Assembly: GCA_026913215.1 (NCBI GenBank)
Contig: JAPTYK010000001.1
Span: 7,626,001 to 7,690,000, forward strand
DNA from: Streptomyces diastatochromogenes
GTDB taxonomy: Bacteria > Actinomycetota > Actinomycetes > Streptomycetales > Streptomycetaceae
DNA length: 64,000 nucleotides
Direction of reading: 5' to 3'
Shown here piece after piece: positions 37,621 through 46,843 of this stretch. Positions within the stretch are counted from its first letter, which is position 1; each line of letters starts with the position of its first letter. The notes beneath the pieces were generated by a model, which was not told where the DNA came from, did no database searches, and saw only the letters and a program-made list of their open reading frames with translations. Made by a program: the position numbers and the translations under genes.

Positions 37621-38527
37621 GTGCGTGTGCTCTTCTCGGCGGGCCTCGGCATGCCGGCGGCACTGCGCCTGGTGTTGCTCGCGAGGGAACTGCAGTCGGC
37701 CGGCCACGAAGTCCGCTTCTGTGCCCCGGCCCGGACCCGCCAGCGCGTGGTCCGGGCCGGGCTCGTCCAGTCCTGGCCGCGCCCCGGCGCTTCAGCCGGG
37801 CCTGGCGGCCCGACCTGGTGGTCCACGACCCGCTGTGCCCGCAGGCGACCGACATGGCGGCCGAGTCCGGGGTGCCCACCGTCGGCTACCTGCCCTACGC
37901 CCACCCGCCGCTGTCGCCGCGGCCGACCGTCTGGATCGACCCCTGCCCCCGCTGCTGCGGGACCGGCCGGAGCCCGAGGCCTGGCAGGTGCGCTGCGACG
38001 CCTACGAACTGCCCGCGCAGCCGGTGCCCTGGCTCACCGAGCTGTCCCTGCGCCCGCGGGTGTGCATCACCGGAATGCCCACCGGCACCGGACCGGCCGA
38101 CCTGCGCCGGGCCCGGCTCTTCCGCAAGGTCGCCGAGGGCGTCGAAAGCCTCGGCCTGCAGGTGGCCGTGCTCAGGGGCGAGGACCACCCCTGGAGCGTG
38201 GTGCTGCGCGGCAGCGTCCTGGCCGTGCACGGCGGCGACGAGGGCATCGTGTACGCGGCCGCCCGCTACGGCGTCTCCCAGCTGGTGCTGCCGGCGGGCC
38301 CGGAGGAATGGGCGGCGGGCAAGCGCCTGGAGCGGGCCGGCATCGGCCGCTGCCTGACCGACGAGGAACTGGCGGGCGACTCCACCATGCTGCGGCTGCG
38401 TTTCCACATCGCCGAGCTCGTCAACGGCGGCCGGGTGCTGCCCGCGGCCGCGAAACTGGGCCGGAGCATCGCCCGGATGCCGCAGCCCGCCGACCTCGTC
38501 CCCGGCATCGAGGCCCTGCTGAACTGA
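37621..38527 (+). CDS. short glycosyltransferase-like protein
   Basis: About 302 residues against 380-400 for normal GT1 enzymes. N-terminus MRVLFSAGLGMPAALRLVLLARELQSAGHEV and a C-terminal VHGGDEGIVYAAARYGVSQLVLPAG match GT1 ends, but part of the middle is missing and the HHGG donor motif is reduced to HGG. Two or three frame changes occur between about 37780 and 37960. GTG 37621 has GGGAGG at good spacing and lies 15 bases after the SARP gene. It may be a helper or decayed transferase. Confidence 0.65.
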
Positions 38528-38551
38528 ACACGCCCGGCACGCGGGCACGTT

Positions 38552-38593
38552 GACGGGCCCGCGCCGCCGGGGGAGGTACGGCGCGGGCCCGTC
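38552..38593. terminator. bidirectional terminator, perfect 15-bp stem
   Basis: GACGGGCCCGCGCCG pairs with CGGCGCGGGCCCGTC over a 12-base loop, between the rightward GT-like gene and the leftward small gene ending at 38668. It marks the right boundary of the sugar block and the left boundary of the PKS operon. Confidence 0.8.
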
Positions 38594-38667
38594 GTCCAGG
38601 GGAGATCCCAGTGTGCCGACCGCCTCTGGAGGGCGGCTGGAACCGCGGTCGGCGGACCGCGGGCCGC

Positions 38668-39042
38668 TCAGCGCGGCCCGTCGGAACGCTCCGGGGTCAG
38701 CTGCGGCGGCACCGTCCAGGCCAGACCGGCCGACTCGTAGGAGGTCGCCGGCCCGATCCAGGGGTCCTGGCCGTGGATCTCCACGATCCGCTCGCGCAGC
38801 CACTGGTCGAAGGGGTGCTCCGAGGCGGCCCAGCGCTTCCTGGTGCGCTCCGGGTCCGCCGTCTCGAAGTGCACGATCACGTGGTCCCCGTCGGGCCGCG
38901 GGTCGATGCGCAGCACCTCGCCGGTGATGCCCAGCCGGCGCCGGGACGCCTCGTACTCGCGCAGCCGCGGACCCTGCAGCTCCTCGACGAGCTGCTGCCA
39001 GGCCAGGGGCTTGCCGGGCAGCAGCGGCACGGTCCGCGTCAC
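38668..39042 (-). CDS. small protein of unknown function, ferredoxin-like pattern
   Basis: 124 intact residues, not confidently recognised. HVIVHFETADPERTRKRW and HPFDQWLRERIVEIHG look like a small dimeric alpha-beta barrel protein. GTG 39042 overlaps the stop of the SnoaL-like gene upstream (GTGA), so the two are coupled and probably act together. It is the last gene of the PKS operon. Confidence 0.7.
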   Translation of the reverse strand: MTRTVPLLPGKPLAWQQLVEELQGPRLREYEASRRRLGITGEVLRIDPRPDGDHVIVHFETADPERTRKRWAASEHPFDQWLRERIVEIHGQDPWIGPATSYESAGLAWTVPPQLTPERSDGPR

Positions 39043-39547
39043 GGTCCTGGCCCCTCCGCCCCGCGCCGGCGGCCTTGCGGGGCGCCAGCATCCGCAGCCC
39101 GAGCGCGGCGAACATGTTCGACGCCACGTTGTGCTCCCAGCGTTCGGCGATCCGGCCCTCCTCGTCGAACCGCCAGATGACGATGCCGACGGACAGGAAC
39201 GAACGGCCGGTGGGCGCGATGCCGAGCAGCTCGCCCAGGTGGGTGCCGCGCCAGGTGTTGTGGATGACGACCATGTCGTCGTGGGCGCTGATGTCCTCGA
39301 TGGTGACGTGGAAGTCGGGGAACGCCTCCCGCAGCCCGGCGATGGTGTACTTCACGCCCTCGGCGCCCTCGGGCGCGCCGGGCAGGCCGGCGTGGTCGAC
39401 GATGTCCGGCCGGTAGTGCTCGTCCACGAGCGAGGCGTCGCCCTGGTTGACGAACTCGGCGAAGACGCGCCGGATCGTGGCCTTGTTGCGTTCCTGGGCG
39501 TTCTCCCACAGTCCTCGCGCCGTCTCGGCGGTGGTCGCGGTGGTCAC
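39039..39547 (-). CDS. SnoaL-like protein of the PKS operon
   Basis: 169 residues. RVFAEFVNQGDASLVDEHYRPDIVDHAG, REAFPDFHVTIEDISAHDDMVVIHNTW and VIWRFDEEGRIAERWEH are the SnoaL pattern. One G added to the gcggggcgg run gives a short end (AGAEGPGP) whose TGA overlaps the next gene. GTG 39547. It follows a flavin monooxygenase, a common pairing when a hydroxylated or epoxidised intermediate is then cyclised or isomerised. Confidence 0.85.
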
Positions 39548-39587
39548 AACAGCAGTCCTCTCGTCGTCGGTCGGATACGCACCCGGC

Positions 39588-40793
39588 TCACACCGAGGTG
39601 GTGGCGCCGGACTTCCACCGCGCGCCGTAGGCGACGTGGTCGCGTTCGGTGGACTGGAAGGTCTTGTTCCAGGTCAGGGCCATGAACCGGTCGCGCAGCC
39701 AGACGGCGGCCGGGTTCTGCAGGGAGCCGAGCACGCCGATGCGGTGCGCCAGCACCTGCATCGGGCCGGTGCGCTCCCGGCGTTCGGCCTCGTAGGCGCG
39801 CAGGGCCCGGGGGACGCCGGCGCCGGAGACGAGGTGCCCGGCCAGGACCAGGCCGTCCTCGATGGCCTGGCAGGCGCCCTGCCCGATGTTGAAGCTCATC
39901 GCGTGCGCGGCGTCGCCGAGCAGGGTGACCCGGCCCCGGCCCCAGACCGGGTCGGGCTTGCGGTCCAGGACGTCGCCGCGCAGGATGCTCTCCGGCACGG
40001 TGGCGTCCAGGATCCGGCGGACCATCGGGTCGGCCCAGCCGGCGTGCCGGGCCCGCAGCATGTCCAGGGTCTGTTCGGGCGTGCCCTCGTCGCGGCCGCC
40101 GGCGGGACCGTCGGCGACGCTCATCCAGTGCACGACGCCGGGGGCGATGTCGTAGTACGTGAAGCGGGTCCCGGGGCCGAACAGCGCCTGGAAGGTGCCG
40201 GGCGGGAACTCCTCGGGGCTCAGCTCGGCGTGGCCGCGCCAGGCGATGTAGCCGGTGTAGTCGGGCGGCTGGGGGCCCAGCAGCTGGGCGCGGACGGCGG
40301 AGCGCACCCCGTCGGCGCCGATCAGCAGGTCGCCGTCCTCGGAGGTGCCGTCGGCGAAGTGGAGGCTGACGCCCTCGTCGTGCTCGGTGTAGCCGGTGAC
40401 CTCGGCGCCGGTGACGACCGGCGCGCTCACCGCGTCGCGCAGGATGCCGTGCAGGTCGGAGCGGCCGATGGCGACCGTGGGCTGCCCGTAGCGCTGGACG
40501 AACTGGCCCACCGGCCAGGTGCCGATGGTCCGGCCGGCCGAGGTCGCGAAGTTGCACGCGGACTGGGCGGGGGCGATCGCGGAGACCTGGTCGGCGACGC
40601 CGAGGTGGTCCAGGGCGAGCATGCCGTTGGTCCAGATGTGCAGTCCGGCGCCGCCGTCGCGCAGCTGGGGGGCGCGTTCGAAGACGATGGAGTCGATGCC
40701 CCGCTGCTGGAGGGCGAGGGCGGTGGCGATGCCGCCGATCCCGCCGCCGGCGATGAGGACCCGGCGCAGGGGGCGAGGCGTCTGAGCGGACAT
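39588..40793 (-). CDS. FAD-dependent monooxygenase, intact
   Basis: 401 residues in one frame. RRVLIAGGGIGGIATALAL (FAD fold), DLLIGADGVRSAVR (DG motif) and VTLLGDAAHAMSFNIGQGA (GD motif) define a group A flavin hydroxylase. ATG 40793 fits GGGAGA better than ATG 40799. It is intact, unlike the homologous monooxygenase at 7.9 kb. It probably oxidises the polyketide after elongation. Confidence 0.93.
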   Translation of the reverse strand: MSAQTPRPLRRVLIAGGGIGGIATALALQQRGIDSIVFERAPQLRDGGAGLHIWTNGMLALDHLGVADQVSAIAPAQSACNFATSAGRTIGTWPVGQFVQRYGQPTVAIGRSDLHGILRDAVSAPVVTGAEVTGYTEHDEGVSLHFADGTSEDGDLLIGADGVRSAVRAQLLGPQPPDYTGYIAWRGHAELSPEEFPPGTFQALFGPGTRFTYYDIAPGVVHWMSVADGPAGGRDEGTPEQTLDMLRARHAGWADPMVRRILDATVPESILRGDVLDRKPDPVWGRGRVTLLGDAAHAMSFNIGQGACQAIEDGLVLAGHLVSGAGVPRALRAYEAERRERTGPMQVLAHRIGVLGSLQNPAAVWLRDRFMALTWNKTFQSTERDHVAYGARWKSGATTSV

Positions 40794-40799
40794 GTTCAT

Positions 40800-40919
40800 T
40801 CTCCCGGAGGTCGGGTCGAAGGGCGGGTCGGCGGGTCGGCGTGGGGGGATGCCGTGGGGGGTGTGGGGGAGCGGGGTGGGTGGGGGTGGGGGTGGGGGAT
40901 CGGCCGGGGGTGCGCCGGG
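40800..40919. other. G-rich intergenic segment
   Basis: The + strand has closely spaced GGGTGGGGGTGGGGGTGGGGG-type runs near 40865-40895, able to form a quadruplex. On the transcribed (leftward) message it reads as C-rich. No gene or promoter is evident. Confidence 0.5.
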
Positions 40920-41921
40920 TCAGCGGCTGAGGGCGGACATCTCCGCGTCCGGATAGCGGTTGCCGGCCGTGACCCCGTACGGGGCGATGGCGTCGATCGC
41001 CGCCAGCACGTCGGCCGACAGCTCCAGGCCGGCCGCGGAGACGTTCTCCTCCAGGTAGGTGCGCCGCTTGGTGCCGGGGATGGCGACGACGTCCTCGCCG
41101 CGGGAGAGCACCCAGGCCAGCGCCAGGCGCACGACGGTGGTGTCGGCCGCGGCGGCCAGGTCGATGAGCTGGTCGACGACCGGCAGGTTGCGGCGGATGT
41201 TCTCGTCCTTGAACCGCGGGGCGATGCGCCGGAAGTCCAGGCCCTCGGGAATGTCGGAGGTGCCGCGGATCGTGCCGGTCAGAAAACCGCGGCCGAGCGG
41301 GCTGTAGGCCACGAAACCGATGCCGAGCTCGCGCACGGTGTCCAGCACGCCGTTGACCTCGACGTCCCGGGTGAACAGCGAGTACTCGGTCTGCACGGCG
41401 GTCAGCGGGTGCACCGCGTGCGCCCGGCGGATGGTCGCCGGACCCGCCTCGGAGATCCCCAGGTGCCGGACGAGCCCGGCCCGCACCAGTTCGGCGAGCG
41501 CGCCGAAGCTCTCCTCCACCGGCACGTCCGGGTCGACCCGGTGCAGGTAGTACAGGTCCAGGTGGTCGGTGCCCAGCCGGCGCAGGGTTCCCTCGATCGA
41601 CCGGCGGATGTAGTCGGGACGGCCGTTGATCCGCCACGTCAGCTGCCCGTCGTCGCCGATCTCGTTGCCGACCTTGGAGGCGAGCACCACCTTCTCGCGC
41701 CGCCCGGCGATGGCGCGGCCGATCAGCTCCTCGTTGGTGTGCGGGCCGTACATGTCGGCCGTGTCCAGCAGGTTGACACCGAGCTCCAGCGCCCGGTCGA
41801 TGGTGGCCAGCGCCTCGGCCGCGTCCGCGTTGCCGTACCCGAACGTCATGCCCATGCAGCCCAGGCCCTGGGCCGGGACCTGCAGTCCGGGCGTGCCCAG
41901 CGTGCGGTGCTTGATTGCCAC
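40920..41921 (-). CDS. aldo/keto reductase
   Basis: 333 intact residues. HRTLGTPGLQVPAQGLGCMGM, NLLDTADMYGPHTNEELIG (catalytic Asp/Tyr), VVLASKVGN (Lys) and DLYYLHRVDPDVPVEE (His) form the AKR tetrad. GTG 41921 has GGAGG six bases upstream. It may reduce a ketone or aldehyde of the polyketide or a sugar. It should not be taken as the PKS ketoreductase without evidence, since those are normally SDR proteins. Confidence 0.93.
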   Translation of the reverse strand: MAIKHRTLGTPGLQVPAQGLGCMGMTFGYGNADAAEALATIDRALELGVNLLDTADMYGPHTNEELIGRAIAGRREKVVLASKVGNEIGDDGQLTWRINGRPDYIRRSIEGTLRRLGTDHLDLYYLHRVDPDVPVEESFGALAELVRAGLVRHLGISEAGPATIRRAHAVHPLTAVQTEYSLFTRDVEVNGVLDTVRELGIGFVAYSPLGRGFLTGTIRGTSDIPEGLDFRRIAPRFKDENIRRNLPVVDQLIDLAAAADTTVVRLALAWVLSRGEDVVAIPGTKRRTYLEENVSAAGLELSADVLAAIDAIAPYGVTAGNRYPDAEMSALSR

Positions 41922-41964
41922 GTGATTCCTCCAGGAGCTGCGTCTCAGCACTGAGGCGACTTGA

Positions 41965-42000
41965 GAAGACTTCGGCGAAGACGTCGGCGAAGACGTCGGT
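41965..42000. repeat. 12-bp tandem repeat, three copies
   Basis: GAAGACTTCGGC, GAAGACGTCGGC, GAAGACGTCGGT in the gap between the KAS III-like and AKR genes. Read leftwards, TCTCAAG, TCGC, CTCAGTG lies just downstream and has the 7-4-7 box layout, so an internal promoter is possible. Confidence 0.55.
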
Positions 42001-42019
42001 GAACAGGGGCGGCGGCCGG

Positions 42020-43117
42020 TCAGGCCGCCGGCGGGGCCTGCCAGGTCAGCGACAGGCCGGTGTAGATGTACCGGCTGGCCTCGATGCCCAGCAGCACCAC
42101 CCGGTCGCCGGGCTTGATGCGGCCCGAGGTCCAGCCCGCGTCCAGCGACAGCGGCACCGCGGCCGAACCGGTGGCCCCCACCTCGGCGAGGTTCTCCACG
42201 ATCCGCCCGTCGAGCGCCCGGATTTCCTCGGCGGACAGGCCCGCGGACTCGAACTCGTCGGCGAAGTAGTCGGCGTTGCCCTCCGGCAGCACGATCGCGT
42301 CGAACTCGCCGAGCGCCCGGCCGTCCTTGCGGGCCATCTCCTGGATCGCCCGGACGAACACCTGCGGCCCGAACGTGGTGGTGCCGGGCACGTCGATCTT
42401 CATCTGGATCAGCTGCTTGCGGCGCAGCTGCTCGGCCTGCGGCACGTCCGTACCGCCGCCGACGATCTCCATGCCGGGCTTGCGCAGACCGCCCACACAG
42501 GCGTTGACGAACGCGAACTCGTCCGCCGGCGCCTCGCCCGCGGGCTCGGCCCGCAGCACCACCGCGCCCGCCCCGTCGCCGAAGGTGTACAGCGTCAGGC
42601 GGTCGCGCATCCGCACCCGCGCCGGGTCCTTGCCCAGGAAGTGCGGCGCCAGCACCGGCGATCCGGCCTCGCTGCCCACCACCAGCGCGGTGCGCGCGGT
42701 GCCGTCGGCCAGCTGCCGCCGGGCCAGGTCCAGGGCCTGCACCCAGCCCGCGCACGCCCCGCGGATCTCGATCGCGGCGACGCTCTCCAGACCCAGGTAG
42801 TGCTGCAGGGTGGTGGCCACGTTGGGCAGCGTGTACTCCGGCGTCGCCGTGCACACCACGATCAGGTCGAGCTCCCCGGGCTCCACCCCGGCCCGCTGAA
42901 GGGCCTGCCGGGAGGCCCGCTCGGCCATCCGGCTGTTGTTGATCCGGTGCTCGCCGGTGACCGGGTCGATCATCCAGTACCGGGTCTTGACCTGGATGCC
43001 CTCCAGGACGTCGTCCGGCAGCGGCCCGACGTACTTCTCCAGCGTGGCGTTGTCCAGCGGCTCACCGGGCACATAGGCACCGGTCGAAAGGATCTTCACA
43101 TCGTAGGCGGTGGTCAT
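42020..43117 (-). CDS. KAS III-like (FabH family) protein with altered triad
   Basis: 365 intact residues. The active Cys122 is in IEIRGACAGWVQALDLA. In FabH the other residues are His in HQAN and Asn in GNTSAAS; here these segments read PEGNADYF and VGATGSAAVPLSL, so His and Asn look replaced. Such variants include acyltransferases and starter-loading proteins rather than condensing enzymes. Its start overlaps the stop of the chain-length-factor gene (ATGA). It may transfer or edit the aryl starter. Confidence 0.88.
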   Translation of the reverse strand: MTTAYDVKILSTGAYVPGEPLDNATLEKYVGPLPDDVLEGIQVKTRYWMIDPVTGEHRINNSRMAERASRQALQRAGVEPGELDLIVVCTATPEYTLPNVATTLQHYLGLESVAAIEIRGACAGWVQALDLARRQLADGTARTALVVGSEAGSPVLAPHFLGKDPARVRMRDRLTLYTFGDGAGAVVLRAEPAGEAPADEFAFVNACVGGLRKPGMEIVGGGTDVPQAEQLRRKQLIQMKIDVPGTTTFGPQVFVRAIQEMARKDGRALGEFDAIVLPEGNADYFADEFESAGLSAEEIRALDGRIVENLAEVGATGSAAVPLSLDAGWTSGRIKPGDRVVLLGIEASRYIYTGLSLTWQAPPAA

Positions 43118-44209
43118 CGACCGGACTCCGTTGCGGAAAGAGGGACGGGGGACAGGACGAGCGAGGTGTGGGTGCCGCCCAGGGACGAGCTGTTGACCAG
43201 GACCGGACGCGGATCGCCGCCGGTGCGCCAGGCGCCGACGGCCAGCACCGCCGACAGGTGGGCGCCCGCGCCGACCGGCTCGCCCAGAACCCGCTTGGGG
43301 CCTCGATCCGCACCCCGCCCGGCCCGAACACCCGGTCCACCGCGGCCTGTTCGGGACGGTCGACGGCCGCGAGACCCGCCGCGCTCGCCCACACCGCCCC
43401 GACCTGCCGCGGGGCGAGCCCGGCACGCTCCAGCGCCTGGCGCATCGCCCGCTCCACCCCGCCGCCCGACGCGTCCCAGCGGCCGATGCCGCACGCGTCG
43501 GAAGCGGTCGCGTGCCCCAGCACCACGGCGTGGACCGTCGCCCCGCGCCGCTCGGCGCTCGACCGGCGCTCCAGCACCAGCGCGATGCCGGCCTCGGCCA
43601 GCGTGTACCGGCGCCCGGAGGCCGAACCGAACAGCGGGATGCCGCGGTAGGCGGCCAGCGTGGCCGGCGAGAACGCCTCCACCGCCGGCACCAGCAGCCG
43701 CTCGGCACGCCCGGCCCGCAGCATGTCGTAGGCCACGCCCAGCGCCGCGGCGCCCGCCGCGTGCCCCGACGTCAGCGTCGACGTCGGACCCCGGGTGCCC
43801 AGCGCCATGGCCACATGACCGGCCGCACCGCTGTACACGGTGTTGGTGAACACCGCCGGGTTGGCCTCCCTGGCGCCCTCGGACAGCACCGGAACGGTGA
43901 ACCGCTCGCTGCTCTCCATCGGCCCGATCGCGGTGCCCAGCACCACACCGGTCGCGGCCAGCGCCTCGGCGTCGCCCTCCGCGCCCGCCGCGCCCAGCGC
44001 GGCCCGGCACGAGGCGACGGCCAGCTGGGAGACCTTGTCCATGCGCCGGCGCTCCTGGGCGTGCCGACGACCGAACGGTCGAACTCGACCCGGGCCACCC
44101 GCAGCCCGTCCTCGGCCACGCCCTGCCCGGCCCCGGCCGCGTACGCCTCCCACAACGCCTCGGGACCCTCACCGGCCGGGGTGATCACACCGAAGCCGGT
44201 CACCACCAC
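43114..44209 (-). CDS. chain-length-factor-like ketosynthase partner 2
   Basis: About 366 residues across three frames. N-terminus VVVTGFGVITPAGEGPEALW; the position of the active-site Cys reads STLTSGHAAGAAAL, with no Cys, and the C-terminus is VLVNSSSLGGTHTSLVLS. Breaks near 44050 and 43305. A start among GTG 44209, 44206 or 44203 overlaps the stop of the preceding ketosynthase gene. It would pair with that ketosynthase to set chain length. Confidence 0.82.
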
Positions 44210-45474
44210 CTCGTCCGCGCCCAGCGCGGGGGCCGGGGCACCGGGACCGCCGGGGCGGGCGAAGGCGACGGTCGCGTTCGCGCCGGCGAAACCGAAGTTG
44301 TTCGACAGCGCGGTGTCCAGGACCATCGGCCGGCCCGTGCCGCCACCGGGTCGAGACCGCACTGCGGATCGGCCTGCGTGAACGACGCCGTGGGCGGCGC
44401 TATTTGGTCGCGCAGCGCCAGCACCGTCACGACGCCCTCCACCGCGCCGGCCGCGCCCAGCAGATGACCGATCATCGACTTGGTGCTGGACAGCGCGACC
44501 TTCTCGGCCGCCCCGCCCAGCGCGGCACGCACCGCGTTGCTCTCCGCCGAGTCGTTCTTCTCCGTACCCGTGCCGTGCCCGTTGACGTACCGGATGTCCT
44601 CGGGGGACAGCCCCGAGGAGGCCAGCGCCGCACGGATCGCCCGCGCCGCGCCCTCGCCCTCGGGATGCGGCGCCGTCGGATGGTGGCCGTCGGCCGACAG
44701 GCCGTAGCCCAGCACCTCGGCCACCACCGGCGCACCGGTGCGCTCCGCGGCCTCCTTCGACAGCAGCACGAGCATCCCGCCGCCCTCGCCCAGCGTCAGC
44801 CCCGACCGGTCCTTCGAATAGGGGGCCGCGGGCTTGGGGGAGAGCGACCACAGACTGCTGAACCCGGCGAACGCCGACTCGGTGAAGGCGTCACTGCCGC
44901 CCACCAGCATCGCGTCGGCCGCCCCCGCCCGGATCACCTCCAGCGCGTGGGCGAGCGCGTGCGCACTGGCGGCACACGCCGTGTTGGCGCTGAACACCGG
45001 CCCCTTCAGACCGAAAGCGGCCGACAGCGCCTCCGCGCCGCCTGCGGCGGCACGAAGGTGTAGCGCCGCCAGTCCGGCGTGCCGCCCCCGCCGCCTCACG
45101 CAGCGCCAGCTCGGCACTGCGCCAGCCGCCGTGGCAGGTGCCGTAGGCCACCCCCACCGCTCGGCCGGGATGTCCGTGCCCACCCGCAGCTTCGAGGCGG
45201 CCATGGCCTCCTCGGCGGCGGCCAGCGCGAAATCGACCGCCCGGTCACGCGCCGCCGAGCCCGCCGCGTAGTCGTACCTGGGCGCGCACGGCTCGGTGAT
45301 CTCGCCGCCCAGCGTGGTCTGGTAGTGGTCCATGGGCAGGGCGCGCACGGGCGAGATCGCCACCCGCCCGGCGCGCACCGCCTCCCACAGGACCTCGGCC
45401 GAACCGCCGTGCGGGGTGATCGCCCCCACGGAGGCCACCACCACGCCGACGGGCTGATCGGGAACGTCACTCAT
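44200..45474 (-). CDS. ketosynthase alpha 2 (active-site Cys present)
   Basis: About 425 residues. Catalytic residues: Cys in FSANTACAASAHALAHAL, His in NGHGTGTEKND and His in KSMIGHLLGAAGA. Breaks near 45160, 45060 and 44345; after the last the frame that gives SNNFGFAGANATVAF has no stop before the next domain, so the junction with the chain-length factor is unclear (GTGA overlap or fusion). ATG 45474. It elongates the ACP-bound chain with malonyl units. Confidence 0.88.
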   Translation of the reverse strand: MSDVPDQPVGVVVASVGAITPHGGSAEVLWEAVRAGRVAISPVRALPMDHYQTTLGGEITEPCAPRYDYAAGSAARDRAVDFALAAAEEAMAASKLRVGTDIPAERWGWPTAPATAAGAVPSWRCVRRRGRHAGLAALHLRAAAGGAEALSAAFGLKGPVFSANTACAASAHALAHALEVIRAGAADAMLVGGSDAFTESAFAGFSSLWSLSPKPAAPYSKDRSGLTLGEGGGMLVLLSKEAAERTGAPVVAEVLGYGLSADGHHPTAPHPEGEGAARAIRAALASSGLSPEDIRYVNGHGTGTEKNDSAESNAVRAALGGAAEKVALSSTKSMIGHLLGAAGAVEGVVTVLALRDQIAPPTASFTQADPQCGLDPVAARAGRWSWTPRCRTTSVSPARTRPSPSPAPAVPVPRPPRWARTRWW

Positions 45475-45513
45475 CGCGTCTGCTTCCTTCTCTGCACGGA
45501 GCCCTCCGGCCGC

Positions 45514-46815
45514 TCACGCCGGCCGGGACAGGGTCAGGGCCACGGCCTGCCCCTCGATGCCCCGGGCCAGCGCCATCGCGTGCGAGGGCCGGGTCTCCCG
45601 GGCACTGCCGCGGACGTGGTCCAGGGCGCACGCCGGGTCGGGATCGTCGAGGTTGAGCGTCGCGGGCACCACCCCGTGGTGCAGCGCCAGCGCGGACACC
45701 GCCGCGTTCAGCGCGCCGCCGCCGCCGACGAGGTGACCGGTCTGCGGCTTGGGCGTGCTGACCGGCACCGAGGAGACGGCCCCGCCCAGCGCGGCCCGCA
45801 GCGCGACCGCCTCGCTCACGTCGCCCAGCCGGGTCCCCGACCCGTCCGAGGCGATGTAGCCCAGGTCGCCGGCCGACAGCCGGGCGTCCTCCAGCGAACG
45901 CCGCACCGCCCGGGCGAGCCCGCGGCCCTCGGGGTCCGCCGCCGGCGGCGTGCGCCCGTCGTGCCCGGCACCGTAACCGGTGATCTCGGCGTAGATCCGG
46001 GCCCCGCGCGCCAGCGCCGCCTGCTTCTCCTCCAGCACCAGCAGCGCCGCGCCCTCCCCGGGCAGCCCGCCGCTGCGGTCCCGGTCGTAGGGCCGGTACG
46101 CCTGCTGCCCGCGCTCGTTGCGGGTGGTCAGGATCCCCAGCCGGTCCAGCAGCGTCATCGACCACCAGCTGGTGGCGTCGTCGTAGCCGCCGGCGAGCGC
46201 CACGTCCGCGTCCCCGCGGCGCACCGCGCGCATGGCCCGGCCGATCGCGGTGGCGCCGGCGTCCGCGTACCCGGCGAAGAACGTGCTGGAACCCCGGATG
46301 CCGTAGGTCTGCGAGATGGTGAACACCGCGCCGGCCGGCAGCCCCTCGACGAAGAACAGCGGCGGCATGATCACATCACCGTGCCGGGCCAGGTGCTCCA
46401 GATCGGCCGTGCCGTCCGGGCGGCGGATCACCTTCAGTTCCTCGATCAGCTGCTCCATGCGGCCCAGCGACTTGTTGCCGCCCAGATACAGTCCCGTGCG
46501 GTAGCCCAGCTCGTCGCCGCCGGACTGCTTGTGCGCCAGGCCCGCGTCGTCCAGCGCGATCCGGGCCGCGGCCATCGCCAGGCGGTCACCGCGGTTGACG
46601 GTGCGCAGCTGCCGTTTGGTGGCGTACTTGGTGGCGTCGAAGTCGGCGATCTCACCGCCGAGCCGGGTCTGCAGCGGCGACGGATCGTACGCCTCGATGG
46701 GACCGATGCCGCTCTCGCCGGCCACCAGCGCCTTCCAGTTGGCCTCCGGGCCCTCGCCCAGGGCGGTCACCAGGCCGATGCCGCTGATGACGACCTGACG
46801 TCCGCTGCCGCTCAT
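45514..46815 (-). CDS. chain-length factor 1 (KS-beta)
   Basis: 433 intact residues of ketosynthase fold. The nucleophile region reads YGIRGSSTFFAGYADAGATA, lacking Cys, and the first catalytic His is replaced (ASDGSGT), while QTGHLVGGGG is kept. ATG 46815. It forms the expected pair with the ketosynthase encoded immediately upstream. Confidence 0.92.
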   Translation of the reverse strand: MSGSGRQVVISGIGLVTALGEGPEANWKALVAGESGIGPIEAYDPSPLQTRLGGEIADFDATKYATKRQLRTVNRGDRLAMAAARIALDDAGLAHKQSGGDELGYRTGLYLGGNKSLGRMEQLIEELKVIRRPDGTADLEHLARHGDVIMPPLFFVEGLPAGAVFTISQTYGIRGSSTFFAGYADAGATAIGRAMRAVRRGDADVALAGGYDDATSWWSMTLLDRLGILTTRNERGQQAYRPYDRDRSGGLPGEGAALLVLEEKQAALARGARIYAEITGYGAGHDGRTPPAADPEGRGLARAVRRSLEDARLSAGDLGYIASDGSGTRLGDVSEAVALRAALGGAVSSVPVSTPKPQTGHLVGGGGALNAAVSALALHHGVVPATLNLDDPDPACALDHVRGSARETRPSHAMALARGIEGQAVALTLSRPA

Positions 46816-46843
46816 CGCGCTCCTCCGTGTCGCTGTCGGGTCG

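Noticed and set aside
36672..38357. 561-codon + strand ORF over the SARP and GT-like genes
   Set aside because: It overlaps the intact SARP frame and has only Pro/Arg-rich sequence outside short true GT segments exposed by frameshifts.
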